A stretch of DNA of 64,000 bases from Thalassobaculum sp965228445 (GCA_965228445.1 OZ245813.1:2790001-2854000); one strand, 5' to 3'; positions 8,165 through 17,611 are shown, counted from the first letter of the stretch. Notes: generated from the sequence alone by a model not told the origin. Translations and numbers: made by a program.

Positions 8165-8902
8165 ATGACGACAGCATTGTCCGTGCGCGGACTGCACAAG
8201 AGCTTCGGACCGTCGAATGCCCGCAAGACTGCGGTCGACGGCCTCAGTTTCGAGCTGGAGCAGGGCGAGGTCCTGGGCTTTCTCGGACCGAACGGCGCCG
8301 GCAAATCCACCACGATGAAGATGATCTGCGGCTTCCTGGCTCCCGATGCCGGCACCGCCTTCATCTGCGGCCACAACGTCCTGACCGACCCGATCGCCGC
8401 GAAGAGCGTGATCGGCTATCTGCCGGAAGGCGCGCCGGCCTATCCGGACATGACGGTCCTCGCCTTCCTGGAGTTCATCGGCGCGGTGCGCGGCTTCGAC
8501 GGTGCGGAGCGTCACGAGCACGTGGCCGACGCCATGGCCAAGACCCAGCTCAAGGAAGTGGCGCATCAGCCGATCGAAACCCTGTCGAAGGGGTTCAAGC
8601 GCCGGGTCGGGCTGGCCCAGGCGCTGCTGCACAATCCGCCGGTGCTGATCCTGGACGAGCCGACCGACGGCCTCGACCCGAACCAGAAGTTCGAGGTCCG
8701 CAAGCTGATCAAGGAGATGGCCGCGACCAAGGCGATCGTGATCTCCACCCATATTCTGGAGGAGGTCGACGCCGTGTGTACCCGCGCGCTGATCATCGCC
8801 CGGGGGAAGATCGTCGCCGACGGCACCCCGGCGGAGCTGCGCGGCCGCTCGGCCAGCGGCAATCTGGACGACGTGTTCCGGGAGGTGACGGCCAATGTCT
8901 AG
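8165..8902 (+). CDS. ABC transporter ATP-binding protein, GldA-like
   Basis: A 245-aa cytoplasmic ATPase that powers an ABC-2-type membrane complex. Walker A is GPNGAGKST at 41-49. The Q-loop region is YLPEGAPAYPDMT. The signature is LSKGFKRRVGLAQALL (a K replaces the usual G/Q at position 3). Walker B is LILDEPTDGLDP, and the H-loop is ISTHILEEV. It is the first of four tightly packed genes, and its 3' end overlaps the permease by 8 bp. A candidate promoter, TTGAAT-16-TAAATG, lies at 8091-8118. The combination with GldF- and GldG-like partners marks the gliding-motility-type family, but the substrate is unknown. Confidence 0.92.
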   Translation: MTTALSVRGLHKSFGPSNARKTAVDGLSFELEQGEVLGFLGPNGAGKSTTMKMICGFLAPDAGTAFICGHNVLTDPIAAKSVIGYLPEGAPAYPDMTVLAFLEFIGAVRGFDGAERHEHVADAMAKTQLKEVAHQPIETLSKGFKRRVGLAQALLHNPPVLILDEPTDGLDPNQKFEVRKLIKEMAATKAIVISTHILEEVDAVCTRALIIARGKIVADGTPAELRGRSASGNLDDVFREVTANV

Positions 8903-9641
8903 GACCGGGCGCAATGTCTGGCTGGTGACGGCGCGCGAGCTGAAGGCGTATTTCGCCACGCCGCTGGCCTATATCTTCATCGTCATCTTCCTGATCCTGG
9001 CCGGCGCGATGACGTTCTTCGTCGGCGGCTGGATGGACCGGGGGCAGGCCGACCTGCAGCCGTTCTTCACCTTCCACCCCTGGCTCTACCTGTTCCTGGT
9101 CCCGGCCCTGTCGATGCGGCTGTGGGCGGAGGAGCGGCGCACCGGCACGATCGAGCTGTTCCTGACCCTGCCGGTCACCATGACCGAGGCGGTGGTCGGC
9201 AAGTACCTGGCGGCCTGGATCTTCACCGGCATCGCCCTGGCCCTGACCTTCCCGCTGTGGATCACCGTGAACCAGCTCGGCAATCCGGATAACGGGGTGA
9301 TCGCCGCTTCCTATATCGGCAGCCTGCTGATGGCCGGCGCCTTCCTGGCAGTCGGCTCGATGATCTCGGCCACCACCAAGAACCAGGTCATCGCCTTCGT
9401 GGTGACGACGGCGGTGCTGTTCGTCTTCACCCTGGCCGGCTCCAATGTCGTGCTCGACGCGATCCGGTCGTTCCTGCCGGAGACCGTGGTCGACATCGTG
9501 TCCGGCTTCGGCTTCCTGACCCACTTCCAGTCGATCGCCCGCGGCGTCATCGACCTGCGCGACGCGATCTTCTTCGCCTCCGTGATCGTGCTGGCGCTGG
9601 CCGCCAATGCGCTGATCGTCGACCTGAAGAAGGCGGAATGA
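8895..9641 (+). CDS. ABC-2 type permease, GldF-like
   Basis: A 248-aa integral membrane protein with about six hydrophobic helices, for example PLAYIFIVIFLILAGAMTFF near residue 23 and the helix at 165-180. RRTGTIELFLTLPVTMTEAV (about 75-95) is the typical ABC-2 permease segment between helices 2 and 3. It begins inside the ATPase gene and overlaps the next gene by 4 bp (ATGA), so the three are probably translationally coupled. It would form the membrane channel for the upstream ATPase. Confidence 0.9.
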   Translation: MSRTGRNVWLVTARELKAYFATPLAYIFIVIFLILAGAMTFFVGGWMDRGQADLQPFFTFHPWLYLFLVPALSMRLWAEERRTGTIELFLTLPVTMTEAVVGKYLAAWIFTGIALALTFPLWITVNQLGNPDNGVIAASYIGSLLMAGAFLAVGSMISATTKNQVIAFVVTTAVLFVFTLAGSNVVLDAIRSFLPETVVDIVSGFGFLTHFQSIARGVIDLRDAIFFASVIVLALAANALIVDLKKAE

Positions 9642-11626
9642 CCATGGCAACCGTCGACGCCCCCGCCGGCAAGCCCGCCCGCAAGCGCAAGAGCCAGGAG
9701 GCCCTTCCGGGCTCCCAGGGCCGGCTGACCGCGATCGCCCTGTTCCTGCTGGCCGCCCTGTTCGTCTCGGTCAACGTGCTGGCGGCGTTCTCGCTGACCA
9801 GCTTCCGGGTCGACCTGACCGAGGATCAGCTGTTCTCCCTGTCGCCCGCCACCGAGCGCGTGCTGGGCGAGATCGAGGAGCCGATCACCCTCCAGTTCTA
9901 TTACTCCAAGCGGCTCGGCAGCCAGTATCCGACCTACGGCGTCTACGCCGACCGGGTGCGCGATATGCTGCAGGAATATGCCGACCGCTCTGCCGGCAAG
10001 ATCGTGCTGGAAATCTACGACCCCGAGCCCTTCACCCCGGTGGAGGACCGCGCGGTCTCCTTCGGTCTGCAGTCGGTGGCGCTGGACGGCGTGGACGGCA
10101 ACGTGTTCTTCGGCCTGGTCGGCACCAACACCACCGACGACGTGGAGCAGGTGCCGTTCTTCCAGCCGGACCGCGAGGCCTTCCTGGAATACGACATCAC
10201 CAAGATGATCTACGCCCTATCTACGGGCACCACGGGCAAGGTGGGCATCCTCGGCAACAAGAAGATCACCATGGACGTGCGCATGGGCCAGGGCGGCCGG
10301 CCGGAGCAGCTTCCGCCGGCCCTGGTCACCACCCGGATCGAGGAGGTCCTGGAGGTCGAGGAGCTGGACGAGGAGGTCGAGGTCATCCCCGGCGACATCT
10401 CGATCCTGATGGTCGTCCACCCCAAGACCCTGCCGGAGCGCACCCGCTTCGCCATCGACCAGTACATCCTGGGCGGCGGCAAGGCCGTGATCTTCGTCGA
10501 CCCCTACTCGGAGTCGGACGGCTGGCAGGCGGCGAACGGGCCGGTCAACGGTGCCGCCAGCTCGCTGGACGAGATGTTTTCGGCCTGGGGCCTGGAGATG
10601 CCGACCGACAAGATCGTCGGCGACCGTTTCGCCGGCCGACGGGTCGGCAATTCCACCGGCACCGGCTACGTCACCTATGTGCCCTGGCTGCTGCTGCGCG
10701 GCCCGAACCTGGACGGCGACTCGCCGATCACCGCCCAGGTCGACAGCGTCGCCGTGGCCAGCGCCGGCTACCTGACCCTGAAGGAGGGCTCGCCGCTCAC
10801 CCTGGAGCCGCTGCTGACCTCCAGCCCCGGCTCGACCCTGTTCGACGTGAAAGACGTGGCGACCCAGCGGCCGAACCCGCAGGCGCTGCTGAACCAGTAC
10901 CGGGCCGGCCCCGAGCGGTTCGTGATCGCCGGCACCCTGACCGGCGAGGTGCCGACGGCCTTCCCCGACGGCCAGCCGGAAGCGGTCGAGGGTGGCGACC
11001 CCGCCCTGCGGCATGACTTCGACGTGGTCCGCGAGACGTCGGACGGGCCGATCGACGTCATGGTCATCGCCGATACCGATCTGCTCGACGACCGGTTCTG
11101 GGTCACCTATCAGAATTTCCAGGGCCAGCGGGTGGCGATCCCCGGTGCCGGGAACGGCGATTTCATCGCCAACGCGCTCGACGCCATGACCGGCTCCTCG
11201 GCGCTGCTCGACCTGCGCGGCCAGGGCAGCACCTACCGACCGTTCGAGGTGATGGAGACGCTGAAGCGCGACGCCGACCGGACCTACCAGGCCAAGGAGC
11301 AGGAGCTGCGCAAGACGCTGGAGGAAACCCAGACGAAGCTGCGCGGCCTGCGCGAGCGCAACGGGACGGCCGCCGGCCCGGTCGCGCTGAGCGAGGAGGA
11401 GCAGGCGACCATGCGCCAGCTCCAGGGCGACGTGCTGCGGATCCGCGGCGAGCTGCGCGGCGTCCAGGCCTCTCTGCGGTCCGACGTGGAACGGCTGGAG
11501 CGCGAGCTGCAGTTCATCAACATCGCGCTGATGCCGATCCTGGTGGCCCTGTTCGCCCTCGTCCTGTCCGTCATCCGCGCAAGACGGCGCCGCCGGCGGA
11601 TCGAAACCGCCGACGCCGCCGCGTGA
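9638..11626 (+). CDS. GldG-family ABC auxiliary protein
   Basis: A 662-aa protein anchored by an N-terminal helix (about residues 28-50) and a C-terminal helix (about 625-645), with a long periplasmic region between. That region holds the ABC_transp_aux/GldG domain: SFRVDLTEDQLFSLSPATER near 50, then FYYSKRLGSQYPTYG, and later GGGKAVIFVDPYSE. The stretch at about 545-625 is rich in Lys, Glu and Gln and looks coiled-coil. The protein ends in a strongly basic tail, ARRRRRR. In Bacteroidetes, GldG works with GldA and GldF. The role in proteobacteria is not established. The start overlaps the permease stop. Confidence 0.88.
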   Translation: MTMATVDAPAGKPARKRKSQEALPGSQGRLTAIALFLLAALFVSVNVLAAFSLTSFRVDLTEDQLFSLSPATERVLGEIEEPITLQFYYSKRLGSQYPTYGVYADRVRDMLQEYADRSAGKIVLEIYDPEPFTPVEDRAVSFGLQSVALDGVDGNVFFGLVGTNTTDDVEQVPFFQPDREAFLEYDITKMIYALSTGTTGKVGILGNKKITMDVRMGQGGRPEQLPPALVTTRIEEVLEVEELDEEVEVIPGDISILMVVHPKTLPERTRFAIDQYILGGGKAVIFVDPYSESDGWQAANGPVNGAASSLDEMFSAWGLEMPTDKIVGDRFAGRRVGNSTGTGYVTYVPWLLLRGPNLDGDSPITAQVDSVAVASAGYLTLKEGSPLTLEPLLTSSPGSTLFDVKDVATQRPNPQALLNQYRAGPERFVIAGTLTGEVPTAFPDGQPEAVEGGDPALRHDFDVVRETSDGPIDVMVIADTDLLDDRFWVTYQNFQGQRVAIPGAGNGDFIANALDAMTGSSALLDLRGQGSTYRPFEVMETLKRDADRTYQAKEQELRKTLEETQTKLRGLRERNGTAAGPVALSEEEQATMRQLQGDVLRIRGELRGVQASLRSDVERLERELQFINIALMPILVALFALVLSVIRARRRRRRIETADAAA

Positions 11627-11636
11627 GGAGGCCGCG

Positions 11637-12710
11637 ATGATCACCAGACGCACCGTCACTCTGCTCGGCTCCCTGACCCTGCTGACCGCCATCGGCGCGT
11701 CGGTGGCGATGGTCGACCGGCTGTCGGAGGTCCGCACCGAGGTCCAGGCCGAGGCGCTCTATCCCGAGTTCGACCGCCGCGCCTCCGAGGTGCACCAGAT
11801 CGAGGTGGTCCGGGCCGAGGACAACCCGGACGGCACGATCTCGATCGTGCGCACCGGCGACGGCTGGATCCTGCAGCAGCGCGACGGCTATCCCGCCCGC
11901 ACCGACACCGTGCGCAAGCTGCTGTTCGATATCGGCCAGCTCGAACTGATCGAGCGCAAGACCGCCGATCCGGGCCGCTTCGACCGCCTGCAGCTCCGCG
12001 ATGTCGCGCAGGAGGGCTCCGAGGCGTCGCGGCTGGTGGTGACCACCGCCGACGGCGAGACCCTGGTCGACCTGCATGTGGGCAAGCGCCGGGACAGCCT
12101 GTCCGGCGGCGACCCGATGGTCTATGTGCGACGCACGGACGAGACCCAGACCTACCTCGCCGAGGGCGCGCTGGAGTTGAAGGGCAAGGCTCCGCTCTGG
12201 CTGTTCCGTGAGGTGGTGGACGTGCCGCAGGCCTCGATCCAGCGCGCCTATCTCGTCACCGAGGCGGGGGCGCGCACGGAACTGGAACGGGTCTCCGCCG
12301 ACGGCCGAGATTTCCGGATCGTCGATCTGCCGGAGGGCCGGACCGTCGACTCCCAGTATGCGGTCAACAACGCCGCCACCGTTCTCGACAAGCTGATGTT
12401 CGACGACGTGCGCACCGCCGACGGGCTGACCTTCGATCCGGCCCTGGGCCATGCCGAGTTCACTACCCGCGACGGGGTGCTCTACACCGTGGAATTCGCG
12501 CGCGATCCGGCCGAGGACGGCGGCGACACGCCGGTCCGGTGGATGCGGGTCCGCATCACCGTGCCCACCGCCGCACCGGAGGAGGCACGCGCCCTTGCCG
12601 AGAAGCACCGCGAACAGACCGAGACCTGGGCGTTCCGCATCTCCGACTGGGAGATGGAGCGTCTGACGGCCACGGCGGAGAGCCTGACCAAGCCGGCCGA
12701 AGCGAGCTGA
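11637..12710 (+). CDS. DUF4340 domain protein
   Basis: A 357-aa protein with one N-terminal membrane segment (LLGSLTLLTAIGASVAMV, about 8-25) and a periplasmic remainder. VQAEALYPEFDRRASEVHQI and the later DRLQLRDVAQEGSEASRLVV match the DUF4340 layout, a family commonly found next to GldG-type proteins. It starts 10 bp after gldG behind GAGGAGGCCGCG and ends the operon. It probably forms part of the same complex. No enzymatic motif is seen. Confidence 0.85.
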   Translation: MITRRTVTLLGSLTLLTAIGASVAMVDRLSEVRTEVQAEALYPEFDRRASEVHQIEVVRAEDNPDGTISIVRTGDGWILQQRDGYPARTDTVRKLLFDIGQLELIERKTADPGRFDRLQLRDVAQEGSEASRLVVTTADGETLVDLHVGKRRDSLSGGDPMVYVRRTDETQTYLAEGALELKGKAPLWLFREVVDVPQASIQRAYLVTEAGARTELERVSADGRDFRIVDLPEGRTVDSQYAVNNAATVLDKLMFDDVRTADGLTFDPALGHAEFTTRDGVLYTVEFARDPAEDGGDTPVRWMRVRITVPTAAPEEARALAEKHREQTETWAFRISDWEMERLTATAESLTKPAEAS

Positions 12711-12796
12711 CGCGGCCGGTCGGAAGCCGCCCCTAGGCGATTGAGCCCGCGTTCCCCTCGCTCTACGATATTCACAACAGCGAGGGAGGATGCGAC

Positions 12797-13156
12797 GTGC
12801 CACGCTATACGCCCGGCCCGTGGAAAATGCGCCCGAACGGGGAGCTCTGGTCGTACCGCCGCGGCGCCAACCCGTCGCAGATCGGCACCCTGTCCTGGAC
12901 CGGGGCGGCGGAGGAACGCGACGGCAACGCCCGGATCATCGCCGGATCGGTCGATCTCAGCGAAAGCATGGAAGAGCTGATGCTGATCGTCTGTCAGCCC
13001 GAGGTGGTCGCCGCGATCCAGGACTGCGACCGCATCTCGGCCAAGTCGCGGATGATCATCGAGAACGCGCGCACCACCCTGGAGGAAGTCACCGGCCGCA
13101 AGCTGCCGGCCTGGCCGAAACGGGATCCGCACGACACCCGGCTCGAGACCACCTGA
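12797..13156 (+). CDS. Small protein with phage-type TPGPW / NARIIA motifs, function unknown
   Basis: A 119-aa soluble protein starting at GTG 12797, behind a strong GAGGGAGGA. It has TPGPWKM at residues 5-11 and DGNARIIAGSVDLSESMEEL in the middle. This pairing (TPGPW near the start, NAR-L/I-IA followed by a leucine-rich helix) is frequent in small phage and prophage proteins of unknown role. No phage structural or integration genes lie nearby, so it may be a domesticated stray. Base composition does not stand out. Confidence 0.7.
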   Translation: MPRYTPGPWKMRPNGELWSYRRGANPSQIGTLSWTGAAEERDGNARIIAGSVDLSESMEELMLIVCQPEVVAAIQDCDRISAKSRMIIENARTTLEEVTGRKLPAWPKRDPHDTRLETT

Positions 13157-13178
13157 GGCCGACGGGCGCGCCGGCGAC

Positions 13179-13676
13179 ATGCAGATCCGCGAACTTCTGG
13201 CGACGATCGCCTCCAGTAAAGTGGCCGACTGGCGGACGATCTTCCGGCCGACCCTGCGCCACCGCATCACCGAGCTGCTCGACGAGGAGGGCAAGCGCGA
13301 ACAGCTTCTGGTGGACGAGCACCTGGTCTCGTTCACCTACGCCCCCGATGTCGCCATCACCATGGCCTACGGGCTGGTCGATCAGGCCGCGTTCGAGCTG
13401 CCGGCCGACCATCCGTTCGCCCGGGAGAACGCGCGCTCCCTGTTGCTGGACATCTTCTACGCAGGACGGCTGGTGCATCGCGAGACCGTCATCAGCGTCG
13501 ACCGCCACCGCTGTCTGCTGCCGCTGCCGGCCTCCTGGGAGCCGCCGATCAGCGTGCCGACGGCGCAGTTCAGCCTGATCCGTCTGATCCACGCCCTGGC
13601 CGGGCCGCCGACCGACTACGACTCGTATTTCCTGGAGAGCGGGATGGTGCGCAGCGACCGGGTCGCCTGGCCCTGA
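13179..13676 (+). CDS. Hypothetical protein, 165 aa
   Basis: I do not recognise this protein. It starts MQIRELLATIASSKVADWRT, has no signal peptide or membrane segment, and reads as a mixed alpha/beta soluble domain. Features include a charged early helix (DEEGKREQLLVDEH), a beta-like VISVDRHRCLLPLPASWEPP and an acidic end. It lies 22 bp after the TPGPW protein on the same strand and may be co-transcribed with it. It converges on the gene at 13713. GC-rich codon use fits the neighbourhood. Confidence 0.7.
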   Translation: MQIRELLATIASSKVADWRTIFRPTLRHRITELLDEEGKREQLLVDEHLVSFTYAPDVAITMAYGLVDQAAFELPADHPFARENARSLLLDIFYAGRLVHRETVISVDRHRCLLPLPASWEPPISVPTAQFSLIRLIHALAGPPTDYDSYFLESGMVRSDRVAWP

Positions 13677-13690
13677 GCGGTTGGAAACGG

Positions 13691-13708
13691 ACCGGCAAAA
13701 CAGCCGGT
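13691..13708. terminator. Hairpin between convergent genes
   Basis: ACCGGC-AAAACA-GCCGGT forms a perfect 6-bp stem in the 36-bp gap between two convergent genes. There is no clear T run on either side, so termination is only suggested. Confidence 0.35.
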
Positions 13709-13712
13709 AGGC

Positions 13713-14147
13713 TCAGAAGGCGCGGGAGAACAGGGCGCCCGCCTTGTTGATCAGGAACAGCACCCCGAGCCCGCCGATGACGATGGCCACCAGCCAGCCG
13801 GTCGCCTTCAGCGCGACCGACACGTCCTGGTTCTTCGGCTTCTTCTTGGTCCGGGCGGCGGCGGCCGGTGCCGCGGCCGGCGCGTCGGCGGCGGCCTGTT
13901 TGGCGGCCGCGGGCGGCGGCGGGGCGGGACGGTCCTTCGGCGCCTTGGAGGTGTCGAAGACCACGAGTTCCTTGCCCTGCCCGGTCTTGGGGTCGAACGT
14001 GTCCTTGATGACCTTGATGCCCTCGAACCGCTTTTCGCCGTGAAGCTGCTTGGCGACCTCGATCGAGGTTTCCTTATCCGGATACGTCGAATCGATGACC
14101 CACTGCCCCCCCTTGAGCGTGTGGACCTCGTACAGTGACTGCGCCAT
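13713..14147 (-). CDS. Tail-anchored membrane protein of unknown function, 144 aa
   Basis: The N-terminal ~75 residues form a small soluble domain (MAQSLYEVHTLKGGQWVIDS...). A proline/alanine-rich linker follows (about 78-105, APPPPAAAKQAAAD), then a basic stretch TKKKPKNQD. A single C-terminal helix, GWLVAIVIGGLGVLFLI, spans about 120-137. This predicts a cytoplasmic domain held on the membrane by its tail. The ATG at 14147 has GAGGGG 6 bp upstream; the TTG just before it is too close. No assigned family is recognised. Confidence 0.75.
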   Translation of the reverse strand: MAQSLYEVHTLKGGQWVIDSTYPDKETSIEVAKQLHGEKRFEGIKVIKDTFDPKTGQGKELVVFDTSKAPKDRPAPPPPAAAKQAAADAPAAAPAAAARTKKKPKNQDVSVALKATGWLVAIVIGGLGVLFLINKAGALFSRAF

Positions 14148-14253
14148 CAATCCCCTCGCCGCAGGTCTAGCCGAGCCGGGGGGATACTAAGCGATGGCCC
14201 CCGCGAAGTCAGCCGAATGCTCGCATTTTATCGGTCAGGATCTTAATCAATAG

Positions 14254-14285
14254 AAAACGGCCCCGCCGAAACCGACGGGGCCGTC
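14254..14285 (-). terminator. Intrinsic terminator for the BI-1 gene
   Basis: Reading the minus strand, ACGGCCCCG pairs with CGGGGCCGT (9 bp) around a 10-nt loop, and TTTTC follows. It lies 38 bp past the stop codon of the Bax-inhibitor-1 gene. Confidence 0.8.
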
Positions 14286-14322
14286 CATTCTGATCCGTCT
14301 GCGGCGCCGGGCGCCGCGCGAA

Positions 14323-15054
14323 TTACTCGCGGTTGCCGAACAGCTGCAGCAGGAACATGAACAGGTTGATGAAGTCGAGATACAGGGTCAGCGCGCCCAT
14401 GATCGCCTTCTTGCCGGCGACGTCGGAGGCGTCGATCTCGTTGTACATCTCCTTGATCCGCTGGGTGTCGTAGGCGGTCAGGATCGAGAAGACCAGCACG
14501 CCGGCGACCGAGATCACGAACTGCAGCGCGCTCGACTGCAGGAAGATGTTCACGATGCTGGCGATCAGCACGCCGAACACGCCCATCACCGCGAAGGTGC
14601 CGAGACCCGACAGGTCCTTCTTCGTGGTGTAGCCGTACAGGCTCAGACCGGCGAAGGCGGCGGCGGTGATGAAGAACACCCGGGCGATGCTCTCACCGGT
14701 GAAGACGAGGAACACCGACGACAGCGACAGGCCCATCAGGGCGGCGAAGACATAGAACGAGATCCGGGCGGCGGAGAGCGACATGCTCGAGACGCGCGCC
14801 GAGATCAGGAAGACCATGCCGATCGGCGCCAGCATGACGACCCACTTCAGCGGCGACATGTAGATCGCCTGACCGAACGAGGTCAGCATGCCGTCCTGAA
14901 CGGCAAGCATGGTGGTGCCGAACGCGACCAGCCCGGTAAAGACCAGCGCGGCGACCATGTGATTGTAAACGCCGAGCATGTACTGGCGCAGACCGACGTC
15001 GTATTGGGCGACATCGGCTTGTGACCGCGACATCGTCTGACGATCGTAACTCAT
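14323..15054 (-). CDS. Bax inhibitor-1 / YccA family membrane protein
   Basis: A 243-aa protein with seven hydrophobic helices, of the BI-1 (TMBIM) family. In bacteria these are putative cation/Ca2+ leak proteins or partners of the FtsH protease. Typical segments are MYNEIDASDVAGKKAIMGAL, LTLYLDFINLFMFLLQLFG at the end and YDTQRIKEMY, which carries the conserved aspartate. The frame is open much further upstream, but MSYDRQTMSRSQ at 15054 is the natural start, with GAAGGGG before it. A terminator follows at 14254. Confidence 0.92.
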   Translation of the reverse strand: MSYDRQTMSRSQADVAQYDVGLRQYMLGVYNHMVAALVFTGLVAFGTTMLAVQDGMLTSFGQAIYMSPLKWVVMLAPIGMVFLISARVSSMSLSAARISFYVFAALMGLSLSSVFLVFTGESIARVFFITAAAFAGLSLYGYTTKKDLSGLGTFAVMGVFGVLIASIVNIFLQSSALQFVISVAGVLVFSILTAYDTQRIKEMYNEIDASDVAGKKAIMGALTLYLDFINLFMFLLQLFGNRE

Positions 15055-15099
15055 GAGGAACCCCTTCATCTGCCCCGGCCCCTGCCGGCATACCCGCAT

Positions 15100-15128
15100 A
15101 AAGTAAGGACGACGGGCATTTGCTTCAA
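15100..15128 (-). promoter_or_regulatory. Possible sigma-70 promoter of the BI-1 gene
   Basis: On the minus strand, TTGAAG and TACTTT are separated by 17 bp, with the -10 ending about 46 bp before the start codon. The match is moderate and based only on sequence. It sits inside the 217-bp gap before the divergent gene at 15272. Confidence 0.3.
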
Positions 15129-15271
15129 CAGGGAGCTTTGCCGAATCTCCCGGTTTCACCCGCTTTTCCACAAGTAATTTCAAACCGTCCAAAACGGTTG
15201 TCCAACGACCTCGGAATCTGTATCGCGAGGCTTCGAGTGACCGCCACCCGACGACGAGAGAGAACGCGATC

Positions 15272-15613
15272 ATGGACGAGGAACGCCTGCTGGACGGCCT
15301 GATCGCAGGCCCCGACGACGCCGAGTACCACCTGGATCTCGGCGGGCTGGACATCCCCCATGCCACGGAATCCGTCCGGCAGATGTTGGAGCGCAACCGT
15401 TTCCGCGCGCCGCGCACCATCCTGGTGACCCTCGGCGACCCGTTCCCCGGCGGCCCGCAGAACCTGTTCCAGCCGATCGGGCGCCAGCTTCTGGACGCCC
15501 GGCGCGGCGGCCTCGTCGACGCGATGAAGCCGATCACCAGCGATCACGGACCCGGCTACTGGATCCGGACGGTGGGCAACGAAAACGCCCCAGCGGAGCC
15601 CGCCGAGAGCTAG
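15272..15613 (+). CDS. Small protein resembling a divergent Smr domain
   Basis: A 113-aa soluble protein. LDLGGLDIPHATESVRQML (about 21-39), then ILVTLGDPFPGG (about 49-60) and the closing GYWIRT (about 95-100) follow the order of Smr (small MutS-related) domains: LDLHG, then helix, then ILVxxG, then a terminal strand. The signature histidine of LDLHG is replaced by glycine, so nuclease activity is doubtful if the match is right. It converges on rlmN with 12 bp between them. The assignment is by eye and tentative. Confidence 0.55.
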   Translation: MDEERLLDGLIAGPDDAEYHLDLGGLDIPHATESVRQMLERNRFRAPRTILVTLGDPFPGGPQNLFQPIGRQLLDARRGGLVDAMKPITSDHGPGYWIRTVGNENAPAEPAES

Positions 15614-15625
15614 ATCACAAAGTCG

Positions 15626-16801
<1,176 letters not shown>

Positions 16802-16881
16802 GCCGCGCAAAATGGCGCCGAGACCGGCGCAACGCAAGTGTCCTGTGCCGGAGCCGGTCCCGCAGGGGTTACGGGCGGAGC

Positions 16882-17409
16882 TTAGGGGCAGGCCTTGTCG
16901 ATCATCGCCTTGGTCGCGGTGAACCCGCTCAGCGAGTAGGTGTCGGTGGTCAGCGTCCCCCTGGAGGAGACCCCCTTCACCACCATGTCGACGCCCCGCA
17001 CCATCGCCTGGACCAGCGGTCCGTCCTCCTCCGGCCCCTGGGTCCAGGCCCGGTCGCCGCTGGTGAACATGTCGAAGGTGGCGCCGCCGATCTGGACGGT
17101 GACCTCGCTGTCCTTGCGATAGGTATAGCCGGTCACGATGCTGACCTCGCCCCGGATGCCGGCGCCCGGATCGTTGGTGACGAGCGCGAACACTTCACCG
17201 CGCGCGCTGTAGTCCCCCTCCGCCTTGGTCGGCGAGGATGCCATGTAGCAGACCTTGCCGCCGCCCCGAGGCAGGGTGAAGGCGGTCCAGTCGCCGTTCC
17301 GTCCGATCCGCTCCGGCTCGGCCGCCGTCGCCGGCTGCGCCGCCAGTGCCGCGCTCATCAGCCCAACCGTCACCAGGGCCGTCTTCATCGCTCGGGTAGT
17401 CCAGCTCAT
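16882..17409 (-). CDS. IalB-like (invasion associated locus B family) secreted protein
   Basis: A 175-aa protein with a signal peptide (basic start MSWTTRAMK, hydrophobic core, cleavage near ATAAEP at about residue 30). The mature part carries DWTAFTLPRGGGKVCYMASS, a GEVSIVTGYTYRK strand and VQIGGATFDMF. These match the IalB fold found in many alphaproteobacterial periplasmic proteins. The two cysteines (in KVCYM and near the C-terminus, KACP) could form a disulfide. The Bartonella invasion role need not apply here. GGAGGG lies 9 bp before the ATG. It is divergent from the sigma/ChrR operon. Confidence 0.82.
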   Translation of the reverse strand: MSWTTRAMKTALVTVGLMSAALAAQPATAAEPERIGRNGDWTAFTLPRGGGKVCYMASSPTKAEGDYSARGEVFALVTNDPGAGIRGEVSIVTGYTYRKDSEVTVQIGGATFDMFTSGDRAWTQGPEEDGPLVQAMVRGVDMVVKGVSSRGTLTTDTYSLSGFTATKAMIDKACP

Positions 17410-17438
17410 TGCTCATTTCCCTCCGCGCCCGCTCCCGA

Positions 17439-17471
17439 CCCGATCCGGCGCCTCTGGCGGAGCGGATCGGG
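17439..17471. other. 9-bp perfect inverted repeat in the ialB leader
   Basis: CCCGATCCG and CGGATCGGG flank a 15-nt loop, 30 bp before the ialB-like start in the 321-bp divergent gap. It could be an RNA hairpin in the ialB leader or a protein-binding palindrome. The rest of that gap holds the promoter at 17583 and nothing else I recognise. Confidence 0.5.
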
Positions 17472-17582
17472 CGCTGAGCCCGTCTTCGATGCCATCACCG
17501 CCCGACGATTTCAATTGCCGAGCAACAGAGCGGATCCAAATCCACGGATGTGGCAGATAAATGGCGGCGTGTGCGGCCCAGG

Positions 17583-17611
17583 TGATCCGGGCCGTTGCCC
17601 GCCGCGTATGA
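17583..17611 (+). promoter_or_regulatory. Candidate RpoE (ECF sigma)-dependent promoter of the rpoE-chrR operon
   Basis: TGATCC, 18 bp, then TATGA. This fits the Rhodobacter sphaeroides sigma-E promoter type (TGATCC-N18-TAAGA). It lies 120 bp before the sigma gene and would give autoregulation. Only the sequence match supports it. Confidence 0.55.

Noticed and set aside
17195..17416. 73-aa alternative frame in the ialB region
   Set aside because: It shares the ribosome site but gives a low-complexity protein, while the other frame has a signal peptide and IalB motifs.
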